64,000 nt of DNA, taken from the NCBI GenBank assembly GCA_009733575.1, contig ML769385.1:423188-487187 (forward strand), given 5' to 3'. The position numbers were made by a program, and so were the translations under genes. The stretch is from Gymnopus androsaceus JB14 (taxonomy: Eukaryota; Basidiomycota; Agaricomycetes; Agaricales; Omphalotaceae). Under the pieces are notes generated by a model. The model did no database searches. It was given only the letters and a program-made list of their open reading frames with translations, and was not told the DNA's origin. Shown here piece after piece: positions 11,033-22,614 of this stretch (its first letter is position 1; every line of letters starts with the position of its first letter).

Positions 11033-12265
11033 TTACTCTTGGATGATCTTCAAATAGTTTGAAGGACAACTACAAAGAATGAAGAGATCAGAAAAGCGAT
11101 ACAAACACGAAAGGACTGTCAGGTTTACCTCCAATCTGCCCATTCAGTTTCCGTGCAGGCCACCACTTCCTGTCCATGGTTCTTGAAACTTCAAGAACAT
11201 CACCTTTCGAAAAACTCAATTCCCCTTCCCCGGAATCGTCAACTTCAGAAGTACTGGCCGAGTCTACAGGGAAATTAGCATGGGTCTACCCAATCGATAT
11301 ATCACTTACAATCATACAGAGCTAATGCTTTCTGCGAATATGAGTAGTTTGAGCTTGGATCACTACTCCCGTGAGTGGCAATACTCGTCGGTACAGTTAG
11401 TCGAGACTGTCGAGCGGAGTTGGATGATGTCTTTGAAACTACAGTCGAAGGAGGGAAAGGTGGAGGGTAAGGTAATGGAGGACGAGCAGTATCGTCACTC
11501 TTGGTACTCTGACGAGGGTTCGGTACTGGTTCCTTATTTTCAAATGGAATATCGGGTGTAGGGGCTTGTATTTGTGGTTCGCCTTCTTGATCACTAATCG
11601 GTGAGTGCAGGTCTGTGGACGACAGCCTGATACGCGCCTCTTCCCCACTTCAGAACAGGATTAGCCGTGTGGTTCAAGAAAAGTAAGAATACTCACAAGG
11701 CTTGTAACACTGGTGAATTACGGTCGGACGAGACCACAAGGATCCAAAGAATATCAATAATCGAAAGGATGATCCAGGCTGCGGCAATTGCATCGCGGGA
11801 TCCAGTACCAGAGAAAATGTTCCTCTCTATACCCAACGCGCCTGTCGAAGAGGTTGTAGATCGATTCTCAGCCTGATAGATGGAAACTGACCTAACACAA
11901 CAGACATTGCTGCAAACACAGTTATCTGAAGCCGAAACAAGGGTATGGAACTGGTGAATAAACTGTACACCATCCCCACATTAACTATTAGCTGTAGAAA
12001 AATCGCCAGCCATAGTGTTGCGACTGCACTGTGACCAGCTAGATCATGTATGAATTAGGAAGGCCGAACGTTTAATATGCATAATCAAGGTGCATTTACA
12101 TTTCGCAGCAGCAAGCGCCTGCGATACGATGGCTATGAGCCAAGAAGCCTAGTAGAATGCAAGAGGATCAGAAGTGCAAAGGCTAGAGAAATGCAAACTG
12201 ACATTAGCGACCAAGGTGGTTGCAAGAAAGAAAGGATGGAATATAAGCTCTTGGTTAAACAACAT
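11033..12265 (-). CDS. SHO1: SHO1-like osmosensor: four membrane helices and C-terminal SH3 domain
   Basis: Spliced exons give about 300 residues. HPFFLATTLVANASWLIAIVS begins helix 1, followed by three more helices ending at AWIILSIIDILWILVV. Then comes a Pro/Ser-rich cytosolic linker and an SH3 domain with ALYDYSAS, ELSFRKGDVLEV, WWPARKLNGQIG. Sho1 sits in the plasma membrane and feeds the HOG MAP-kinase pathway through Ste11/Pbs2. An intron of 50 nt ending near 11840 keeps helix 3-4 in frame. The last exon is odd. With canonical splice sites it reads VVLQTI and stops at 11050-11052, while the expected CPSNYLKIIQE, stop 11033-11035, is encoded one base out of frame. The missing Pro/Asn/Tyr form the ligand groove of SH3 domains, so the frame needs checking. 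The start is the ATG just before helix 1. Confidence 0.75.
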
Positions 12266-12530
12266 AGAGATCGGTCTCGTATGTCAAGTCGCGACAGGTT
12301 TACTATTTAGGACGAACATGAACTTGCATCACGTTACGGTTCTCTGCAAACGTGAGAATTCGAACTTGAGAAGCAGATCATCGCCCGTCAGTGTCATGTT
12401 GAGTTTTAATTACTCCAAATCTATCATTGGAATCTATGCCTCAAAGATTCTTACAGTAAAAGATGCTCGTCACTTTGCAGGACACCCTTCTCTGCTGAGT
12501 CTGCACCCATCTTCTTTGTGAAGAATTCGA
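12266..12530. promoter_or_regulatory. Divergent promoter region, SHO1 and DUF6533-like gene
   Basis: The 265 bases between two divergent starts probably hold both promoters. I see no recognisable operator. Confidence 0.4.
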
Positions 12531-14015
12531 ATGGACGAGACAGTCAGATTCAACGTGTTTTCTACAGAGCAAGTTGAAGTCGCAACTGGTGCTCAGGCGG
12601 TCAATCGCAGCTCCGGTATGATCCTCCTCTCAAAAATGAATCGATTATACTGACAGATCCCTGCCAGTTGCCGCTCTTGCTTTTTTGGTGTACGATATCA
12701 TAATTACCGTTCAGGAAGAGGTAAATTCTTGAGCGTTATTTCGAGCCTATGTGTGCTAATTTACTCAGGTCGATTTTATATGGCCGTACGTTTCCTTATC
12801 GATCCTTTCTTCACCAAAGTCTGATATTCCTATCTCCGAACAGAAGGCCTTGGTCCCTCATGAAATTCAATTACTTTTTTGTCCGCTACATGCCTATGCT
12901 CCTCCAGATGTGCGCGCTCGTTTTCCAAATTCCAACCCCTCAATGTTTCGTTAATCCACTCTCCATTCCAGACCCCTTCTTCTCGTTGGCTCAGAGCTTA
13001 CGCCGCATTTTCATTTCACAGAACACGCTTGCTTCATATGGGGGGTTTATCAGGGTGTGGTCTCAGTCTCAACTACGCTAGCGGTGGACTTCATTTTAAT
13101 TTCTCGTGGTACGCGCGCTGCCATCTCATGTCTATTCATTGTGTTGGTTAATACTTTTCTTCCAGTTTATGCCTTTTACTTTGACAGTCGCACTGTCCGC
13201 TGGATTACAAGTCTTGCATTCATTCTCGAAATATCTGTAATGTGTGTCGCGCTTGGATTTGCACTCCCTCGGATCAGCTATGATGCAAACTGTGTTGTTA
13301 CAAACGTCCCCGCCACTCTCGCTATATATATGTGCGTCCTAGAGTTCTTTATATATGCGCTGTTTCTGATACCCTTCCTGTTAAGTGGAGCTCCAATTCT
13401 CTTCCAATTTCTGTTGTTCATACTCACGGCATACAAGTTCATCACTTCAGTACGCTCCGGCTGGGGTCATATACCCATCATCCGTTTGTTAATGAGGGAT
13501 GGGACGTGGGCCTTCTTTCTTGTCTTTTGTAGGCTTGTTTTCATTACTGTGTTGTGTTAGCGTTTCATATCGCTTTTTTCCCTTTCAGTTGTATTGCTAG
13601 GACAGGTTTTTATGTATCAGCTCGCAAACCATGCTTTTTCCGGCGTACTATATGGGTTTGTTCTTCTTTCTCGTTTTGGGTCGTCCTGCTTATCATTATT
13701 CACAGATGGGTGCTCGTATTATACTCTTTCAGCGTGCGAGATTTCCTTTTCTCATTTTGTTAATGGTTCATGCTTATCATTATGCAGGGATATCGCATAC
13801 TCTTAAACATAGGCTACCTTACAACTCCCACCATGGTTAGCAGCAACGGTTTTCATTTTACCAGTCTGTTTCCTGAGACCCATGCTGGATTAACCGATTC
13901 GTATGAGCTGTCGGCGGACGCAATAGCGTCTAGCTCGAGACTACCCCATACGAATACAACCATTCCTCCTGGTAACCCTTCGGCCTTTGTATCAGACCCT
14001 GTGCAGTCGCCTTAA
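12531..14015 (+). CDS. DUF6533-like seven-helix membrane protein
   Basis: About eight exons encode a protein of roughly 340 residues. The N-terminus (VAALAFLVYDIIITVQEEVDFIW) is the short hydrophobic block with acidic ends typical of DUF6533 proteins, which are abundant in mushroom genomes and have no known function. Further helices follow (GVYQGVVSVSTTLAVDFILISR, WITSLAFILEISVMCVALGF, GAPILFQFLLFILTAY, WAFFLVFFVLLGQVF, YGWVLVLYSFS), then a hydrophilic C-tail ending in VQSP. The first intron acceptor at CCAG (12667) rather than the earlier one keeps the frame. Families of this type have a GPCR-like topology, but no ligand can be suggested. Confidence 0.65.
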
Positions 14016-14233
14016 CATTATAGTTAATACTGAAAAGTAAGCATCTGTCAGATTTCTACAGATGCAGAATTGCTCACCTTACTACTGCAAAGGCTTAGAT
14101 CAGTGCCACGGAAACAGCGACAGATGGCTTCCGAACGACCATCAAGACCATGATGGATCTAAAACACAACGCTCGACCCATATCAAGTGCTTTCCTTTAG
14201 GATTCTAATCTCTCATACAACCCCTCCTCTATC

Positions 14234-15541
14234 ATGTCTCCCACTATACGAGTTTTAGGGACTGCCGAAAGACCTGGAGTCGAGCACGTCGTTATTTCAG
14301 GCTCTCATCTACTCAGTATCAACACCAAGGCCGAGTCTGTTGATATCTGGGGGCTATCAGACGCTGGAATAACTCGTACGTGTCCTCTGGTTGATCCAAC
14401 TTCCTCGAGACGTTCTATTTGGTCATGCACGGAAAGCCACACTGCGCCATTTCTCGACAATAAACGGAAGCTGGTTTTTGCCATGAGTCCGCAGGTTCTC
14501 AACCAGAGAGACACTGTACGCGTTTTTCGATTCCAGGATAACCACCTTGCCCCTTGCACCTCTATTACACTAAGCAGCGAAAAGCCTATCAATATTTATC
14601 ATTATACGTTGCAGACCAATGGCCATCTCTTGATTGCCGCTAATGAAGGAGAGGACCATGAAGGAGAGGAATACGACGATGAAGATGAAGAGGGTGTAGT
14701 CGCCAGGATTTTACTGTGCGACCCCACGGTGGAGGATTTCCCTATCCTGAGGCAGATAGCTTGGCCCCGTTTGCACGACCCTTTCTTTGACTCGATATTT
14801 CTCCTTCCGACACAAAAAATCGTTGCCACGGAATCACATCATCATATGGGCCACGGTGAATATGGGGTCGCCATTCACTTGTGGGATTCCTCTTCAAATG
14901 CTGAGCCCTCCCGGACTATTCAAACATTCCCTACGCTTATTCAGGTCGACCCAGACGTTTACCTGAAAGTTGAAATCGCTGCTAGCATCCTCACTTCCAC
15001 AACGCTAATCCTGTGCGCTGTTGAAAGCATCATGGATGTCACTCCGCGGTCCACAAGTCACCAATCGTCCATCCGAGCTTTTGGGATCAAAGAACTCGAA
15101 GAAGAATGGTGCGCTGAACCAATTCCTGGTTCTATGAGGGCTCTTCATCATATCGAGTCTCAAGGTCTTCTCATTGCTTTTGGTTCCGTCGATGAGGGTT
15201 CACCGGGAAGCGTTGACTGGGCGCTCACTATAACCGCCATCGATGCAGCCTCAGGGAAAATTCGAAGGGCTGAAAGGCTTAACTACAAGGCTTTTGGACG
15301 TCGGAGGCTAGCCTGCGGTGTGGTTGACACGGAGAGCTCTGAACCAACAATGAGTATCCTGTTCGACGATGGTTGGGTTAGTTTGGTGCCTATAGCCCAC
15401 TTCCTCGAGAATGGTCTTGATGTTGGAAGCATGGGCTCACAAGTAGTCCCGAAGGACGGGCCGAAAATCAGTCGAGGGTGTATCAGCGAGCGCATATTAG
15501 TGTTCGTGAGAGAGGGGAGTTTTACAGCGGCTGTCTGGTAG
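14234..15541 (+). CDS. Intronless hypothetical protein, beta-propeller-like
   Basis: A single uninterrupted frame of 435 codons from ATG 14234. I do not recognise a named domain. The sequence consists of recurring short hydrophobic strands ending in W/F-containing turns (SVDIWGLSD, VRVFRFQDN, IHLWDSSS, IRAFGIKEL), the style of a seven-bladed propeller without clear WD repeats. Residues 137-155 are an acidic loop (EGEDHEGEEYDDEDEE). It resembles the C-terminal part of agaric F-box-type proteins, but no F-box is visible. It stands out as a long gene without introns among intron-dense neighbours. The short 218-bp gap upstream gives little room for an extra exon. Confidence 0.6.
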   Translation: MSPTIRVLGTAERPGVEHVVISGSHLLSINTKAESVDIWGLSDAGITRTCPLVDPTSSRRSIWSCTESHTAPFLDNKRKLVFAMSPQVLNQRDTVRVFRFQDNHLAPCTSITLSSEKPINIYHYTLQTNGHLLIAANEGEDHEGEEYDDEDEEGVVARILLCDPTVEDFPILRQIAWPRLHDPFFDSIFLLPTQKIVATESHHHMGHGEYGVAIHLWDSSSNAEPSRTIQTFPTLIQVDPDVYLKVEIAASILTSTTLILCAVESIMDVTPRSTSHQSSIRAFGIKELEEEWCAEPIPGSMRALHHIESQGLLIAFGSVDEGSPGSVDWALTITAIDAASGKIRRAERLNYKAFGRRRLACGVVDTESSEPTMSILFDDGWVSLVPIAHFLENGLDVGSMGSQVVPKDGPKISRGCISERILVFVREGSFTAAVW

Positions 15542-15748
15542 CATAGTAAGTATAATTATTTCCTAGAATCATACATGATGTGTCTGGTGAAGCTGTTATA
15601 AGCGTCTCGTGTCTCAGCTCCCGGGTGACTCTTTGGCTCCCTTTGGGCATTCGCAGAAGGAAACTTGAAGTACACGCTCATCGGGAAATTCGGAATGCTC
15701 CGATAAATACACGATAACCTGATAGCCATTTCTTCCTCTCCCTTCAAC

Positions 15749-17228
15749 ATGCACTCTCTTGATGTCGACTTCGCTCGCAGTCAATTTCCTGCTCTCAAAG
15801 ATGGATTCATCTTTGCGGAGAATGCGGGCCAGTATTGCTGAATGATCCTGATCATAGCCTGACTGTATTCCAATAGGCGGATCCCAAGTTCCTGTGAATG
15901 TAGCAGATAGGATCTACGAATATCTCTTATATTCCAATGTGCAATTCGGCGCTGGTTATTCCAAGTCTGTTGAAAGCACTCGCCGAGTCATGAAGGAAGC
16001 TCCTGAAGCAACGATGAAGCTCTTCAATGCGAGTTCGCCGGACGAAATCGTCTTCGGTGCGAGCACAACGATGAACTTGGAAAACCTGGCTCGAGGCATG
16101 GAGAACGATATACAAACCGGGGATGAGTTCATTGTAACTCTTGAACATGAAAGTGAGCAATATCTTTGATTCATACAGATCACTATTAATATCTCGGAAA
16201 TTGAAGCTAATGTCGGTCCATGGACGAAACTGGCTGCTCGTCGTGGCGCAATCGTTAAATATTGGAAACCGACTCCAACGAATCCCAAAAACCCGTACTC
16301 CGTTGGTTATAAGGTGGAAGAGCTTCTTCCACTCATCACTTCCAAGACACGTATCTTGGCCTTTAACGCATGCTCTAACATGCTTGGAACGATCCTTCCG
16401 ATCAAGGATATTGTGAAAGCTGCCCGGAAGGTGGCCAAGGAGCAAGGATCCAAGAAGCTTGAAATATCTTTGGATTGTGTAGCTTATGCTCCTCACCGTC
16501 TTATCGATGTGAACGACTGGGATGTTGATTTCGCTGTCTTCTCTTTCTACAAGGTAGGCTATTCGGTCAAGGAAACTTCTGTCGGCTTACAGAATTGATT
16601 TATCCAGTTGTATGGTCCCCACATCTCCGGGTTATTCGTGCGATTATCCTCTCTTCGTGAATCAATCTCCCCCGTCGTACACCATTTTCTAAAGGTACAT
16701 GATAAATCCTACAAGCTCCAGCCTGGTGGTCCTGGATATGAGCTTGTTTATGGAACCATCGGAGTGCTACAGTACCTACTTTCTCTTACGCCGGAGAACG
16801 ACCTCAAGGCATCCTTTGACGCCATTACCTCGCATGAACAGAAGCTCATTGAACCCCTCCTGTCGTTTTTGACAGCTCCTGAGCAGAATGAACGCGGGGT
16901 TAGGATCATCGGTGAAGAAACCCTAGGACTTACTCGAGTACCTACGATATGTTTCGTCGTTGTGGGTGAGAAGCCTAAGAAAAGTAGTGATATTGTCGAA
17001 GTGTTTGACAAGAATGGCGGGGTAAGTATCGAATCAAGTTGCTGTTCTCGGAGGCTAACTTCCGTTCCGTAGATTGGTATTCGTTTTGGGCACAACTACG
17101 CGTATGGACTTATTGATCATTTGGTGTCGGATGTCAACGATGGAGCGGTCAGAATATCTCTAGTTCACTATAACACGGTACAGGAAGTCGAAAAAATCAT
17201 CGAGGTTCTCAAAGAGGCTTTAGCGTAA
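15749..17228 (+). CDS. Class V aminotransferase, cysteine-desulfurase-like
   Basis: Spliced exons give about 420 residues of the PLP-dependent fold-type I class V family. Seen are the N-terminal FPALKDGFIFAENAGGS, GASTTMNLENLARGM, VTLEHE followed by ANVGPWTKLAARRGA, the DCVAYAPHR aspartate that pairs with the pyridine ring, and the lysine in FSFYKLYGPHISG that would form the Schiff base. The C-terminus (VNDGAVRISLVHYNTVQEVEKI) is typical of the fungal cysteine-desulfurase-like subgroup. Whether it releases sulfur from cysteine or acts on another substrate is not shown. The first intron must be removed as 15828-15876 to keep ENAGGS in frame, and its donor reads GC instead of GT. Confidence 0.8.
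15828..15876 (+). other. Putative GC-AG intron
   Basis: Only a 49-nt intron with a GC donor (GCCAGT) and CAATAG acceptor joins the frames correctly (AENA-G-GSQVP). The nearest GT donor, at 15832, gives a frame that soon stops. Confidence 0.5.
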
Positions 17229-17399
17229 CTGTTTATTTCTTATCAGAAATTATTTGTATTATGGTACCATTGAGCAATGGAGTGGAGCTGTCTCTACTCT
17301 AAAGAGAGGAGACCATGTTTATTGGATGTTACATGCTGTCTGTTACCAAATTCACCCGTATTTCTGGTACCGGTATAGCTTCGACCATCGCGCATCATT

Positions 17400-17482
17400 G
17401 TGCAGGTAGATTTGACCATCGTGAGGTAGCTTTGATCATTGTGGAGGTAGCTTTGACCATCGTGCAGGTAGCTTTGTCCATT
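17400..17482. repeat. 21-bp tandem minisatellite, four units
   Basis: Four adjacent units of 21, 20, 21 and 21 bp with consensus GTG(C)AGGTAGCTTTGACCATC lie between the aminotransferase stop and the next gene. Units differ by one to three bases. No coding role is apparent. Confidence 0.8.
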
Positions 17483-17637
17483 ATGATCATCGCTGCGGAT
17501 CATTCCCCTTTTCTTCCTTTGTTTTGAAGTGGAACCCAGAAAGACCACAAATTAAAGAAAGACCGTAACAAGACCATGAACGTTTTGGATATAAAGTGCT
17601 CTTCAGCCTTTCCTGACTGGTGCGCCCTCCCTCCAGC

Positions 17638-18362
17638 ATGTCTATCAAGGTCTGTAACGATTCCTACTGTACTTATTCGCTCGAATTTTGACGATGTTTT
17701 CTTCCATTGCAGAGCTCTTCCTCTTCGACGAGCTTCAGTGTCTCAGGACCAAGGAACCCCTCCCTTAAGTCTCATTTAATCGACTCAGAGGTGCCTACAG
17801 AGGACGGCGAGCACACTCTGACCGCCTTCGGCGATGTCGCTGCATCCGAAATTAATTTCATGCGCAGCTCGTCTCCCGATGTCATTGAACCTCCCAAACG
17901 TCCAAACCGTAATCGTACCATCAAGCGACCCTTACCTCCTTCGAAGAGTGCGTCACGCCGAAAGGCCTATGTGAGCCAGCATTCGTTTATTTTATTCGGA
18001 TCTGATCTAACTTCCCCTAGGGCAATCTCGACGATTTCACAGCTCTTTACAATAGCTTGCGCGAAGGTCGAGATCAAGCCCGAGCTTCAAGTGACCGCGT
18101 GAAATCAGATTCCTTTGAGCAGCAGCTCTCTTGGGCATTGAGTAGTGAACAAGTGGCTTCCTACAGTGGAAGACCAACTGGAATTAGGAACTCGAATCAG
18201 GCGCGAAACACCACTCCCCTCACGTCCTCAGACCATGATTACTCTCTTCCTGGTCCGCTCCGTCACAAAATGGAGCGATTACCGCGAAGGCAGCCTTTGC
18301 CGCGTTGGAATCTTTATCTGGAACAGGATGATTCAAAGGAAGGTGTGGCCAAGGCTGAATGA
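17638..18362 (+). CDS. Hypothetical Ser/Arg/Pro-rich protein
   Basis: Three exons (17638-17649, 17713-17970, 18021-18362) encode 203 residues. The first exon is only four codons (MSIK). No domain is recognised. The N-terminal half is polar (SSSSSTSFSVSG, then PPKRPNRNRTIKRPLPPSK), with basic clusters that could act as a nuclear signal. A helical, charged stretch (NLDDFTALYNSLREGRDQA) follows and the tail is basic. Both introns have good GT-AG sites (63 and 50 nt), which supports a real gene over a chance frame. No function is proposed. Confidence 0.55.
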
Positions 18363-19372
18363 CAAGCCTAATCCTAACTGGTGCTTTCCAGAGTTAGATT
18401 TTGTGTAGTGCTGTTGATGATTATGATACAAGTGTACGCTGGACGTGATACCTACATTCTTTTTAGATTCGGACTTGTAAGACGTTTCTTCAATTCTCCT
18501 TTATTCTTCTCGTCCTTGATCGCGACTGGAAATTCTACCCGAAATTTGCTGAAATCACTGACAATTGCGTGTAAGTATTAAGCTAGCTGGATAAAACGAA
18601 ACTCACTCAACGAATTTTGTCTCCATCCAATAACAGAGACGATCGACGAAAGACGCGTCATTTCAGATATATATCAAAATACATCGTTCCGTTTCGCGAT
18701 CCATCACGATTGAGTTTGGAGACTTTCTTCTCACCCGAACGCCCATGTAGTGAAAAGTGCAGAGAAAGTAATTGACGAGCGGATTTCTGTGGATTTAGAT
18801 AGCAGGCAAGTAAGAAAACTGCGATGAAATCAGAAGAACACGGAGAATTATAGATTATACCGAACCCTCAACCACATCCTATTCGTGAACTTGTGTTTAT
18901 TATGTGTTCCGCGTGTCTATTTTACAGTCATGTCAGTTGTATATCTGCGATTTCGCGTCTGTTTCGTGAAAAAACGGGTCACAGCTTCAACATTACCTAT
19001 CAAGCTGAGAACAGAATGAATGTCGAGTAATCGCGAGATGATGACGAAGTACATACTTAATAAGTCACAATTGGCATTCAACGTACGTTTCTTCTTCTCC
19101 ATCCCTCACTCTCTCTTCCATTATATGCAAAAGAATAATGTCTATTGAATGGTGTGTGGGCACAGAAAAACTATAGAAACACTTGTGTAGGTGAGCAAAA
19201 CTTGCAAGTACAAAAAAAAAGACATTATCTGTAGAAATTGTGGGTGGAATGTAAAGTAAGTATGGCATCAAAAGATGTATGCAAAGTGTGATCGTTCTGG
19301 GCAAGCATAGCGGACAAAAATACAACAACGAAAGCAGCAAATAATCAAGAAAAAAACGAAGCATAGATCTAT
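18363..19372. other. Convergent intergenic region of 1 kb
   Basis: This is non-coding sequence between two converging genes. A hydrophobic minus-strand frame at 19065-19364 lies directly behind the next gene's stop and looks like a 3' UTR rather than a protein. Nothing else is seen. Confidence 0.45.
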
Positions 19373-22300
19373 CTAACCTTTGACGACACTCCTGCCTCTA
19401 CGGACGTTACCGTCCTCCCAGCGCAACTGTGCATTGTTCGAGTCATCCTTACGAGGCCACCACGGCACAGGCGAGTTAACGGGTAAGGTCACTCGATGTC
19501 GGATCGCCTTGATGTGAACGAGGTCTACGCAAAGCCTACTCCTTCCAACCTCTTCGAAAGCAGTACCGAGAACTTTCTCTTTACTCAACATCCCGCTCTT
19601 GATGCAAACTCCTTCCTCGTGGAGCTCAACGATCTGGGTATCTGTCACCGGGACGCCTGTACAGTTTTCCAGAGCCTTGAGTCGCAGGTAAAGTGGATTC
19701 CCTACAAAGCGCGGTCGTGGGATAGGATGCGAAGCAAGTGGAGGAGAGGAGGACCTTCTTGACTGACGGAATCCGTTTGGTCCACACCTCGGAGGCGAAC
19801 CTGGGCGGCGCTTCGAAGAGGAACGAGAGTGAATCTGTTCAGTGGACCATCTGCGGAGAGGCGAGCCGGTAAGAGAAGGTTGTGGTTTAAAGTGGATGGC
19901 GAATGGAAGGGGGTTTGGAAGGATAGTTTGAGGAGGATGTTCCGCGTTGTACGGATACGGGGAGATCAAGGGAATGTACTGCGCAGAATCGTCGGGAGGG
20001 AACAACTCTGGGAACTTGATCTTCGGTCTAAAACCACTCAGAGCTGACGGAAAACAGTCAAGCTTGAGTCATGAAAAAGCAGCAAAAACCACTCACCAGT
20101 CACACGTTCAGCATCATTGGGTTGTTGCCCGCCCTTCTTAATGGCTGAAATGATAAGAGCAACCTCAACCTTCTCCACTCGATATCCGACAGGCCGCAAT
20201 TTATGCTTTATTTGATTTTCGACTGCTCTGGACTGCTTGGTCTCTTGTTCGTTCTTGTATTCACGGTCCCAGTCATTTCCATAGGCGCTGACGTTGGGAA
20301 CAGAAGCTATAGCAGCAAACATGGTTGCATGCATGTAGGCGGATTGGAAGTTCTTTGCTGCGTTGAGTAAATGGTTCATGGAACGAAGAAGAGGATTGGT
20401 TGCAACGGAGGAAGCCAATGGTGGAGAGGAAGATGAATGTCGAGAATGTGAGCCGACGAGAGATTTGTTTTCTATTGGCACTATAGATAAACAATCCAGG
20501 GGAAGAGGAGACTCGTCTTTCGCTACTGGAATGAGCCGATAGCCAGGCCCTGTGGAAGAGCTGTAGGTGCAAGGGGCATCCAAAAGGTCACAAGTGCATT
20601 TTTCCTCCGATGAAGAAGACGCGACACCCTTCAGCCAAGTAGAGAAGACGCTGCCAGGCCGAATGGAAGACTTTATGGACGGCGGAGATCCGGATATCGA
20701 CGCCGAAGGTGTTGTTAGCTGTGTGGATGTGGAAGACACCGACGAAGAAGAAATAAACGATAACCAACTTCCAGACCTGGAAACACCACTGCTGCTGCTA
20801 CACGTAACAGATGGTGAAGCCAAACTCGACGAACAAGCGGCGCATGTTGACTTGGTCATCACAGAGACAGAGCTATTCGTTCTCAATGGTACTCTCCCAA
20901 CAGCTGCTACTGTTCGCTTTCCCTTATCAGCCCGTCGACCCTGAATTCCGTCCGCCCCAACTTGCTCACTGGGGCGCGCCAGTAGCTCAGCAAGCAAAGC
21001 GGCATCCCTCTTCTGCTGGGACGTGGACGAAATCGAGTTTGACTTGTAATTATGAGACAAGGAATTGGGAGTTTTGCTCCGTTGTCTCATAATCCCAATG
21101 TCTAGGTCGTCCGATTTCGTTCGGCCATGCAGAGTGTTTCGAGAGGGATCTCGCTTCTCTAGCTGAAGGGACGGTGATTCCACAGGAAATAATTCACCAC
21201 GCATCGCCGTGATCACTTCACGGAAAGAGACTGGGCCAGGAAACACATCTGAATTTTCATTCAAGGACTCGAGTGCCAAGGACCCAAGACCTAAAGAGTG
21301 AGAAGATGGAGTGGTGCATTTACGTAGCGGGCAAGGATGTTGGTCGGCCGCACGGGGGATTCGCCGTGGTACAGTAGAAAGCTTGGGGATATTAGGAAGT
21401 GCATACAGCAACTGAGGCTGAGTCGGAGAAGGAAGAGGAGAAGCGCAAGGGCGAGTCATAGGAAGGTGAGCATAGGAAATGCGCGGTATTGACACCGAAC
21501 CTTTGGTGGAAGGATTGGAGCGACGTCTCTCTGTGGTGACTCGACGTCTTTCGTCATCCTGCCGTTTCTCTTTCTCTGCCTCTTCTCGGCGTGTCCTGGC
21601 CAAATCTCTCAACTGCTTCAGCTCATCCATCTCGCGCTTCGCGTTTCCCCATACACCTTCAACCCAACTCTCCCAAGCTCGTTCTCTCTCGGCCCGTTCT
21701 CTTTCCTCCTTCTCGACTCTCTCCCTCTCCTCCTGCTCTCGTTTTTCGCGTTCTATTCCCTCTCTATATCGTCTCCTCTCCTCAGCCTCTTTTTGAAGAC
21801 GCTTCCGTTCTTTCTCCTGTTGTTCGGCTAGTCGAACTTCGTCCTCTGGAGTCATGAGCCCTCCTCGAGGCAGGAACGCAACGTCAAAGTCTTCAGGTTG
21901 GACAGAGTCGAGCCGTGGATCGGTACGAGAGGTAATATCTTGAATTCCGTGCGTGATGTTAAGTAGCAGGATTTTGGCAAGTGGTAAGTCATCGAGAGCA
22001 TATGCCATGTGTAGCTGGTCGAGTAGGGTTAGCGATGGCGGGGGCGTGTTCCATTCTTCGGGGGAGCTGGGTGAGAAGTAGGAGTCGGAAGCGTGTGATT
22101 CAGAGAGGGTGGGTGTCACCACTGCGGATGCGATGGGTGAAGGTGAGACGGAGGGGGGATAAATGTAGGTGTATAAGTCGGTCATCATGTCGTGTGCCGC
22201 CTGCGATGAGGATGCAGACTCGGGTCCAGTGAGATCTACGGTCGCCATAACGCAGGTTAGATGGTAGTGCGAGACATAGAGGTGGACGTGGCTGTGCTCA

Positions 22301-22614
22301 CCGATGATATCTAAAGGCCGCAGCGGGCGGTGGCAATCGGCCGGGACCAAATTACTGCTCAACTCTGCACCTCCAGCAGCATTCTTGAACACTGGTACCG
22401 AGTCTCCTGATTCCGAACGCGCAGGTTCGTGTTTATCGGAAGTGATTTCTTGGGTCGACGCGGTAGCTGGACTGAATGTCGACGACGGTGTAGGTGGCAA
22501 CGACTGAGAGTTAATGATCATCAGTCTCTCCATCATTGCCCGTTGCCTCTCCTCCGATGCCTGTCGTGCCAGCGCAGCAAGGGAGACCTGTCGGGAACGT
22601 CCCCGTCGTTGCAT
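19373..22614 (-). CDS. Large disordered protein with central coiled coil, unrecognised
   Basis: Two exons (22614-20097 and 20043-19373, intron 20044-20096) encode 1,062 residues. The first ATG is MQRRGRSRQVSLAALARQ; a longer frame exists but begins with a non-ATG codon. Residues about 265-370 are a strongly charged Glu/Arg-rich run (RLAEQQEKERKRLQKEAEERRR) that should form a long single helix or coiled coil. The rest is Ser/Pro-rich and probably unstructured. More ordered segments are TLLDQLHMAYALDDLPLAKILLLNI, NPLLRSMNHLLNAAKNFQSAYMHATMFAAIA and, after the intron, LSGFRPKIKFPELFPPDD and a C-terminal PWWPRKDDSNNAQLRWEDG. These suggest an adaptor or scaffold, but I cannot name the family. Confidence 0.65.

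Noticed and set aside
11838..11895. Frameshift in SHO1 between helix 3 and helix 4
   Set aside because: A 50-nt GT-AG intron (GTCAGT to CGACAG) removes the shift and gives VVLGALGIERNIF.
19065..19364. Hydrophobic 99-residue minus-strand ORF as a membrane protein
   Set aside because: It lies directly in the 3' flank of a same-strand gene, has no start context or relatives I recognise, and is explained by T-rich UTR sequence.
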